Below are positions 58,610 to 64,000 of a DNA stretch of 64,000 nt, in pieces. The notes under the pieces are model-generated. The model was not told the origin of the DNA and did not search any database. It was given only the letters and a program-made list of their open reading frames with translations. Within the stretch, counting starts at the first letter, position 1. Each line of letters begins with the position of its first letter. This stretch comes from Elusimicrobiota bacterium. GTDB taxonomy: Bacteria > Elusimicrobiota > Elusimicrobia > UBA1565 > UBA9628. The position numbers and the translations under genes are program-made. The DNA lies in contig JACRDN010000019.1 of assembly GCA_016218575.1 (NCBI GenBank), positions 396,302-460,301 on the forward strand, written 5' to 3'.

Positions 58610-60601
58610 ATGGCTACCACCCAACGCGGATGCAACCTCCATTTCATTCTGGGGATCCTTCTCCTGGGGCCCGCGTCCGCTTTCGCCGACCCTCAGGCGA
58701 AGGCCGGTCCGACCGTCAGGCCTTCGCCCGCCATCCCCATGCCGGGAGTCGGAGCTCGGGGCTTTCCGGGAGCGGGCGTCGTCCCGTCGCCGCAGGCGGG
58801 CCCCGTCGTCGGGGATGTTGGAGCTTCAGGCTTGCCGCATGACACGGTCGTGGGCGGAGTTCAAGCGCCGCGGAGCGCGGCCCAGTCATCGATGATCTCA
58901 GAGAGTCAGCCCCAAGCCGCGCCCGCGGCCGCTATTTTCTCTCCGGCCGGCAAGCCGGAGCGGTCCGCAGGCCGCGCCATGCCCTACGGCAAGGCACCGG
59001 GAACCGCGCAGCCGCCCGCCTCCATCCGCTCGCTTGAGTCGGTGGATAGGCGAATCAAGGAGGACGAGCAGCCCGGCCGCCAGTCCGAGAGCGAGGATTC
59101 CGCCGCCGCGATGTCCCTTTCCGACAACCTGAAAAGAGCTTTCGACCAGGATCAGGCGCGTGCTCCAGCCGCTGCACGCCATCCCTCTTCCGGGCCCGCG
59201 CTTCAAGAACAAGAAAAAACTTCCGCCGGCAAGACTTCGATTTCAGTTCAAGACCAGGTCCGGGCCCAGGTGATCCAATGGGCGGCGATCGCCGTCCATG
59301 AGCGCACCTCCCCCGCGAGCGCCCCCGCTCTTTTCGAGAAGGCCCTGGAGGTCACCGAGGAGGCCGTGGAGAAAGGCCGCCTGAGTCCCAAGGCCGGGCG
59401 GGACGTCGCCCGGATCGTGCTCGAGGCCGCGGCCCGCAAGGCGGCGTCCGCGGCTCCGGAGGAAGGCCTTCCCCGGTCCGCGGTTCCCGGCCAGAGCCTG
59501 AAAACCGTTGAAGCGTGGGGCAACGTTTTCAGCCCGCGTTGGGCGGCGCTGGCGGGCATGCCGGCGTCCCAGCCTCTGATCTCCAATTGGCAAGAGCTGA
59601 GTCGGTATATCGCGCAGGCCCGCCGCCAAGAAAAATCCGATTCCGAGGAGGTTCGCGCTCCGCGCCCGGCGGCGCTTCATCAGATAATGTTCAAGGCGCA
59701 GTCCAGGGGGCGCGTACTTCCATTAAGGGCTATACTTCCGGCCCATTCCATCTCTTTCGTGCCTCCCAAGGCGATTGCGAAAATGAGCATAGCGCGCGCG
59801 GACGATTCCATGGACCTGGCGGACTTGCGCGCCCTCATCGAAGCCTACCGCAGGAAGCCCTCCCTAGGCGGGGGATTCCTGCTGGTCTATCGCGACGGCG
59901 TCAACCTGGGCCGGGGGTCCGGCCGGAGCTTGATGTCCGCGGCTTGGGCCGCGGCGCAAACCGGGGCCTACGGCTTGGCGCGCCGCCTGCGCTTGAGCCC
60001 GCCCCGGCCCGCGATGCGGCCCGGCTACGATCTCGGCAAGATCGAAGTCCCTTACGCCCAAGCCTTGCGGCTTTTATCCATGCCCGGCCCCATGCCCATG
60101 GGGAGAGCCCGCGCGGCGGCCTCCCATGTGCAAAAGCTCGCCCGCGCCTACGAGGAGCTTTCCGGCGAGGCTTGGCCGGCCCGGACCGCCATCGTTTTCT
60201 CGCGACGTCTTGCGGATGAGGTTTCCGAGGATGTCCTCTCCCGGGACGGAGCCGAACTTTTGCGCGAGCTGGCCGACCTTATTCGTGACAACGCCTTGGC
60301 TTTGGCGCAAGGCGCGGGCGTTCCCTCCTCGCCGGCCTCCGCCTCGAAAGAATTGTCCCCCTCCGATTTCGGTTCCCCCGCCACCGACGAGGCCGCCGTG
60401 CGCGGGCTGCTCGGGCGCTGGGCCGCGCCCCGCGAGCGCCAAAAGGCGGCCGACAAGGCCCGGAGCCTGGGTCTGGGGGCGAGGCAAGATCGAGCGCCCC
60501 TGGCTCGCTTCAAGGACGGCGGAAGCTGGCTGTCGGTGTTCCGCTCCGGTCCCTGGCTCGTGGTCCGCGGGCCTCGCGGGATATACGCTTTCCCCCATTG
60601 A
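58610..60601 (+). CDS. Large exported Ala/Pro/Ser-rich protein
   Basis: 663 aa. The signal peptide ends around ASAFA (LHFILGILLLGPASAFA). Residues about 25-215 are low complexity. A helical block follows (VIQWAAIAVHERTSPASAPALFEKALEVTEEAVEKGRL), then a compact part (DLADLRALIEAYRRKPSLGGGFLLVYRDGVNLGRGSG) and ends SWLSVFRSGPWLVVRGPRGIYAF. No family recognised. Translation is probably leaderless. The stop overlaps the TTG of the PPDK-like gene, so the two are a pair. Confidence 0.65.
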   Translation: MATTQRGCNLHFILGILLLGPASAFADPQAKAGPTVRPSPAIPMPGVGARGFPGAGVVPSPQAGPVVGDVGASGLPHDTVVGGVQAPRSAAQSSMISESQPQAAPAAAIFSPAGKPERSAGRAMPYGKAPGTAQPPASIRSLESVDRRIKEDEQPGRQSESEDSAAAMSLSDNLKRAFDQDQARAPAAARHPSSGPALQEQEKTSAGKTSISVQDQVRAQVIQWAAIAVHERTSPASAPALFEKALEVTEEAVEKGRLSPKAGRDVARIVLEAAARKAASAAPEEGLPRSAVPGQSLKTVEAWGNVFSPRWAALAGMPASQPLISNWQELSRYIAQARRQEKSDSEEVRAPRPAALHQIMFKAQSRGRVLPLRAILPAHSISFVPPKAIAKMSIARADDSMDLADLRALIEAYRRKPSLGGGFLLVYRDGVNLGRGSGRSLMSAAWAAAQTGAYGLARRLRLSPPRPAMRPGYDLGKIEVPYAQALRLLSMPGPMPMGRARAAASHVQKLARAYEELSGEAWPARTAIVFSRRLADEVSEDVLSRDGAELLRELADLIRDNALALAQGAGVPSSPASASKELSPSDFGSPATDEAAVRGLLGRWAAPRERQKAADKARSLGLGARQDRAPLARFKDGGSWLSVFRSGPWLVVRGPRGIYAFPH

Positions 60602-62454
60602 AGAAGGGACCGCGGCTCATCCTCCCCGCTCTCCTGCTTCTCGCCGCACCCCGCCTTGGCGCCGAACCCCCGGCGAGCCTTGAGCTGGAGGGCCTGGGCT
60701 TGAGCCTCGGACGGGGAGCCGCGGTCGCGGCCCCCCTCACCTTCGATCCGGCCAAGGCCAGGGCCGGAGGCTTTATTTACGTTCCCTCGGGACGGGAGGG
60801 CCGAGACGACGAGGTCGTTCGCATGTCGGAGGGCATTTTGCTGGCCGCGGGGGTTTCCAGTCTTTACGCCTACCTTGCGCGCGCCCATCGCGTGCCGGCC
60901 CTGTCATTGAGCCAGGCCCGTCTCGAGCCGGGGCCGCTTCTGCGCGTGGAGATTCCCATATATGGCGCTCCCAGGAAGAGTCCCGAGGGCTATCTTTACC
61001 AAGTGACGGAGGCGGGCTCGGCCGGGACTTTGAAGGAAGGGGACGTGGCGCGCTTGGACGCGCTCAAGGGCTCGGTTACCATCTACTCCCGCGAGATAGG
61101 CGCCGAGGAGCTCGAGCTTTTCCGCGCGATGAGGGCGTACGAGGGCTTAAGAGACGCCCAATCCTTGATCCAGTGGTACGAAGCGAGGATGATGGAGCGA
61201 CCCTCCTCCCGCCTGGGCCGAAGGCTTCTTGCGGAGCTGGCGGCCCGCTTGGGACTGGGTCTCTCCCGGGGCGAGGATTACCAGAGCGCGCGCCAGGCCG
61301 TGGAGAGGCGCCTGCCGGAGCCGGAGCGCGGCGCCTTGCGGGGCCTCGAGCGGCGGCTGCATCTAGAGCTGGAGAAAGCTTACTTGCGGCAGGCCGCGGA
61401 GCTCAAGCGGGCCTTGGCCGAGGCGGCAAGCCTTCCCGCCGCGGAGCGGCTCGAGCGCGAGAGCGCGGCCGCTTGGAGGCGTTTAGGGGAAGCCTCCAAG
61501 GCTTTGCGCCGCGAAAGCGAGCTTCAGGGTCTTTCTAGAACCAGCGTGGGACTGGAAAAGCTCTCGGCTGCCCGCGTCGCGGCTCTCAAGAAAATCAAGG
61601 CCCTGGATTGGCGCGAGGCCGCGCGCGCCGCGGGGGCCGTCGTGCCCGAGAGCGCGGTTCTGCCGGTCGAGATTTACCGTCGCTTCATGGCCGAGAACGT
61701 CTTGTCCTCCTCCGTCTTGGACGTGGCGCAGGACGCTTCCCTGGATTTGAAGCGCAAGAGCGAGCGCATCCGCGAGATTCTAACCGCGCCCAAGACTACG
61801 GCGAGCTCCCCTCTCGGACGGGAGATACTCGGCCGAATCCCGTCCGGCGCCTTCTATGCGGTTTCGGGCGCCGCGGGTTCGGGGTCTTTGCACGCGGGCG
61901 CGGGCGGCCTTCTAGCGGCGATTCAGAGCGCTTGGGCCTCCTACTGGAGCCCCGGGCCCTTGGGCCGGCGCAAGCGGGAAGGCTTGCCCCTGGAGCCCGA
62001 AGCCGTCGTGACGGTCACGGCAAGAACCCCCGCCGACGCCTCGGGGATTCTCCTCACCCGCGATCCAGTTTCGGGCAGCCGCGAACGGGCCTTGGTCCGC
62101 GCCGTCTATGGCGAGGTCCAGGGACTTGTTTCCGAGGAGATTTCGGCCGACGAGTACGTCATCGACTTGAGAACCGGGCGGGAAGCCATGCCGCCCTTGG
62201 TCGCCGAGAAGCGCGAGCAGTACGCCTGGGACGTTTCGTCCCAGGCGTTGAAAAAGATGGCGGTGCGCGATGAACTTGCCGTAAAGCCCTGCCTTTCCTC
62301 CGCTGAGCTCTCGGCCTTGGCCCGGGCGGCCCGGGCTCTCGAGAGCCACTTCGGCTGCCCTTTAGAGCTTGAGTATTCTTTTTCTCAAGGCCGCTTGCTC
62401 CTCGGGCTCGAGAAAGCCTGTGAGGACGAGGGCCGCGGGAAAGGCGAGCAGTAG
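60598..62454 (+). CDS. Exported PEP/pyruvate-binding-like protein, probably catalytically dead
   Basis: 618 aa with a signal peptide (LILPALLLLAAPRLGA). Residues about 45-115 look like the swivelling phospho-His domain of PEP synthase/PPDK (GGFIYVPSGREGRD...LLAAGVSSLYAYLARAHRVPALSL), but the T-x-H-A phospho-His box is replaced by SSLYA. A coiled-coil centre follows. From about 470 the C-terminal part follows the PPDK nucleotide-binding domain: ASGILLTRDPVSGSRERALV, YGEVQGLVSEEISADEYVID and ARALESHFGCPLELEYSF. Domain order is permuted (swivel first). A periplasmic site has no ATP, so a structural or binding role is likely. The 3' end overlaps the convergent flippase by 93 nt. Confidence 0.7.
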   Translation: MKKGPRLILPALLLLAAPRLGAEPPASLELEGLGLSLGRGAAVAAPLTFDPAKARAGGFIYVPSGREGRDDEVVRMSEGILLAAGVSSLYAYLARAHRVPALSLSQARLEPGPLLRVEIPIYGAPRKSPEGYLYQVTEAGSAGTLKEGDVARLDALKGSVTIYSREIGAEELELFRAMRAYEGLRDAQSLIQWYEARMMERPSSRLGRRLLAELAARLGLGLSRGEDYQSARQAVERRLPEPERGALRGLERRLHLELEKAYLRQAAELKRALAEAASLPAAERLERESAAAWRRLGEASKALRRESELQGLSRTSVGLEKLSAARVAALKKIKALDWREAARAAGAVVPESAVLPVEIYRRFMAENVLSSSVLDVAQDASLDLKRKSERIREILTAPKTTASSPLGREILGRIPSGAFYAVSGAAGSGSLHAGAGGLLAAIQSAWASYWSPGPLGRRKREGLPLEPEAVVTVTARTPADASGILLTRDPVSGSRERALVRAVYGEVQGLVSEEISADEYVIDLRTGREAMPPLVAEKREQYAWDVSSQALKKMAVRDELAVKPCLSSAELSALARAARALESHFGCPLELEYSFSQGRLLLGLEKACEDEGRGKGEQ

Positions 62455-63834
62455 AAGAGCCCTGACCCCGAGCCTGTCGGAGCCCACGCCAAGCCCCAGG
62501 AAATAGGCCCCCGCTCCGGCCGCGCCCAGACAGAGGGCGATATGGGCCAGGCGCCCATACTCGTAGTCGATGGGATAGACTTTGCGTCCCATGAGAAACA
62601 GCGCCAAGGCCATGGTCGCGTAAGCGAGCAAGGTGGCCCAGGCCGCGCCCATCATCCCATGGGCCGGGATCAGGAGGAGATTGGCGGGCACGTTCACCAA
62701 GGCCCCCGCGGCCGTGGCGTAGGCCACGAGCTCGGTGCGCTTGGCCAGGCTCACCGGGGCCAGCATGTTCACGTAGATTCCGTTGAAAAGATAGCTCGCC
62801 GTGACCACGGGAACGATGGGAAGGCCGATCCAGTAATTAGGATGGATCAGGGGCCGGCCAGCCAGGATGGGGATGGCCACCAAGGACGCTATGAAAAGAT
62901 GGATGAAGAGCAGCACCGCGGAGCCGGCCAGGACGAAATAGGTGAGTATTCTCGCGAACAGCCGCTTGGAATCCGGGGCGTCCCCTCTTTGGAGGAAAAA
63001 CGGCCTCCAGGCCATGTCGAACATGTTGATCCCCATCATCATCAGGATCCCGAGCCGGTAGTTGGCCTGGTAGAGCCCCACCGTGGCGTCGTCGGTCAGG
63101 AACTTGAGGATGGGCCGATCGATGACCTGCACCACCATGGAGGCCAGGCCCGCCGGGACCAAGGGCAAGGCGAAGCGCAGAAGGGATTTGTAGACAGGCC
63201 AGTCGAAGAGCCCCTCGAGCTCCGCGGCCAGCACCGGGGAGAGGGCCGCGAGCGTGGCGCATGAGGAGATCATGTTGGCGAGGAAAACCCCGGAGGCTCC
63301 CATGCGCCAGCGCGCGAGAAACACGTAGCTCAAGGCTACGTTCATGGCGATGTTGAAAATCTTGACTCCCGCGTAGAGCCCGGCCCGGTGGTTGAGCCGG
63401 AGCTGCGCGAAGGGGATGAGAGCCAGAGCGTCGAAAGCCAATATCCAAGCCGAGTACCTGACCGCGTCCGAGAGGCTGGCCGGGACTCCTGCCAGGGCCG
63501 AGAGGGGGCCGGCCGCGGCGTGGATGAGGCCGGAGAAGGCCAAAGAGGTCGCGGCCAGCGACCAGAAGGCCGTGCTGAAGCAGGTCCTGGCCGGAGAATC
63601 GCTCCGGCCCCGGGAGCCGGGGTCGTGCCTCATGAAAGCGAAATCGATGCCGTAGCCGTAGAGAATGTTGAGGAAGGCGAGGTAGGAAAAAAGCGTGGCC
63701 ACGACCCCCAGCTCGGCCGGGGACAGGAAGTACGTGTGCAGGGGAAGGAGCAGGATGTTAAGGAAGCGCCCGAGGACGGTCGAAAGCCCGTAGAGGAGCG
63801 ATTCCCGGCCGAGCTGCTTTATGTCCTTGAGCAT
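62362..63834 (-). CDS. Polysaccharide flippase (Wzx/MATE-like, MVF family)
   Basis: 490 aa from the ATG at 63834, about 12-14 hydrophobic helices. Typical start GRESLLYGLSTVLGRFLNILLLPLHTYFLSPAELG, then YGYGIDFAFMRH, FALPLVPAGLASMVVQVIDRPIL, VGLYQANYRLGILMMMGINMFDMAWRPFFLQ. Moves lipid-linked sugar units across the inner membrane for surface polysaccharide. Its final 30 codons are antisense to the end of the PPDK-like gene. Confidence 0.92.
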   Translation of the reverse strand: MLKDIKQLGRESLLYGLSTVLGRFLNILLLPLHTYFLSPAELGVVATLFSYLAFLNILYGYGIDFAFMRHDPGSRGRSDSPARTCFSTAFWSLAATSLAFSGLIHAAAGPLSALAGVPASLSDAVRYSAWILAFDALALIPFAQLRLNHRAGLYAGVKIFNIAMNVALSYVFLARWRMGASGVFLANMISSCATLAALSPVLAAELEGLFDWPVYKSLLRFALPLVPAGLASMVVQVIDRPILKFLTDDATVGLYQANYRLGILMMMGINMFDMAWRPFFLQRGDAPDSKRLFARILTYFVLAGSAVLLFIHLFIASLVAIPILAGRPLIHPNYWIGLPIVPVVTASYLFNGIYVNMLAPVSLAKRTELVAYATAAGALVNVPANLLLIPAHGMMGAAWATLLAYATMALALFLMGRKVYPIDYEYGRLAHIALCLGAAGAGAYFLGLGVGSDRLGVRALLLLAFPAALVLTGFLEPEEQAALRKRILKL

Positions 63835-63844
63835 CCCCGTCGGA

Positions 63845-63891
63845 ATTGTAACAAAAAAGACCTGGCATTTCGGGGGCGCTCCTGTTACAAT
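63845..63891. promoter_or_regulatory. Divergent promoters sharing a TGTTACAAT inverted repeat
   Basis: ATTGTAACA (63845-63853) and TGTTACAAT (63883-63891) are exact inverses 29 nt apart. Each supplies a TACAAT -10 box, one facing the flippase (ATG 63834) and one facing the HNH gene (ATG 63901). Both leaders would be under about 10 nt. Confidence 0.55.
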
Positions 63892-63900
63892 GAGTAAACA

Positions 63901-64000
63901 ATGTCCCACGTTCTTGTCCTGAATAGAAGCCTCCTCGCCGTGCAGGTCGCCTCGCTTGAGCGCGCTTTGACCCTTCTCTATCTCGACCGCGCCGCGGTCG
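63901..64000 (+). CDS. HNH endonuclease family protein, 3' truncated by window edge
   Basis: Only 33 codons are visible: MSHVLVLNRSLLAVQVASLE, then RALTLLYLDRAAVV. This matches the start of a common bacterial HNH nuclease family (VLVLNxxxxPLxVxxxxRAxxLLxxxKAxVV). The HNH motif itself would lie beyond the window. The ATG follows the divergent promoter region with a leader of only a few bases. Confidence 0.65.
   Translation, partial: MSHVLVLNRSLLAVQVASLERALTLLYLDRAAV

Overview
The window is GC-rich chromosomal DNA from a diderm (Gram-negative-type) bacterium. Envelope functions include TonB/ExbB/ExbD energy transduction, an OmpA-like protein, a TolC/RND efflux pair, and many proteins with Sec signal peptides. 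Genes are packed tightly and often overlap by 4 nt (ATGA, GTGA or TTGA). Several promoters place a TATAAT-like box so close to the ATG that the mRNA would be leaderless or nearly so. The mix of a CPBP protease with a long N-terminal region, large alanine/serine-rich secreted proteins and secreted PEP/pyruvate-binding-like proteins reminds me of Elusimicrobiota. That is an inference from style, not a proof, and no rRNA is present.

1-20 kb, mostly core. A PASTA protein, rpe, rpsP, khpA, trmD, rplS, rnhB and yraN lie on the + strand; rimM is missing from its usual place before trmD. Facing them on the - strand (4.2-10.4 kb) is one unit of tonB, a TPR protein, a secreted beta-propeller, exbB, two exbD genes and an OmpA-like gene. 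Its parts list resembles a Tol-Pal system. Then come a split transketolase, a nucleoside-salvage operon (purine nucleoside phosphorylase, pyrimidine/thymidine phosphorylase, uracil phosphoribosyltransferase), a CPBP protease, an FNR-type regulator with all four iron-sulfur cysteines, a TPR protein and tRNA-His.

20-30 kb, accessory. After tRNA-His come an alpha/beta hydrolase, an AbiE abortive-infection pair whose toxin gene is split, a decayed XRE regulator, three linked secreted or membrane proteins ending in a HExxH metalloprotease-like protein, an AbrB/RelE-type toxin-antitoxin pair with a clear promoter and operator, a His-tailed DMT transporter, a decayed chrB and an MFS transporter.

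30-44 kb, a signalling island. Nine or more REC and histidine-kinase proteins lie side by side, many made of shuffled REC/PAS/HisKA modules. They include an 870-residue REC-PAS-PAS-membrane-HAMP-kinase whose gene holds a 12-base homopolymer, and a REC fused to a PilB/GspE-type ATPase. One degenerate REC-HisKA protein has lost both phospho-acceptors.

44-64 kb. S1/P1 nuclease, prolyl oligopeptidase, an inverted-topology TPR-Ser/Thr kinase, lipoprotein-like and secreted proteins, a MEMO-family protein, TolC, an RND pump, a glycosyltransferase, a secreted PPDK-like protein, a polysaccharide flippase and the start of an HNH nuclease.

The most unusual signal is a pair of large structured intergenic elements (43135-43406 and 56998-57316). 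Each has locus-specific, perfectly matched 32-33 bp outer arms enclosing two inverted copies of a related unit of about 70 bp with compensatory base changes. A second palindrome family (49743-49785, 58471-58509) and a recurrent upstream box (CTAGGnCCAAAGG-like) placed before TATAAT boxes were also found. No stretch above 300 bases lacks a gene. The largest gaps are the two elements and 49740-50008, which holds a 43-bp palindrome, a recurrent box and a likely promoter.
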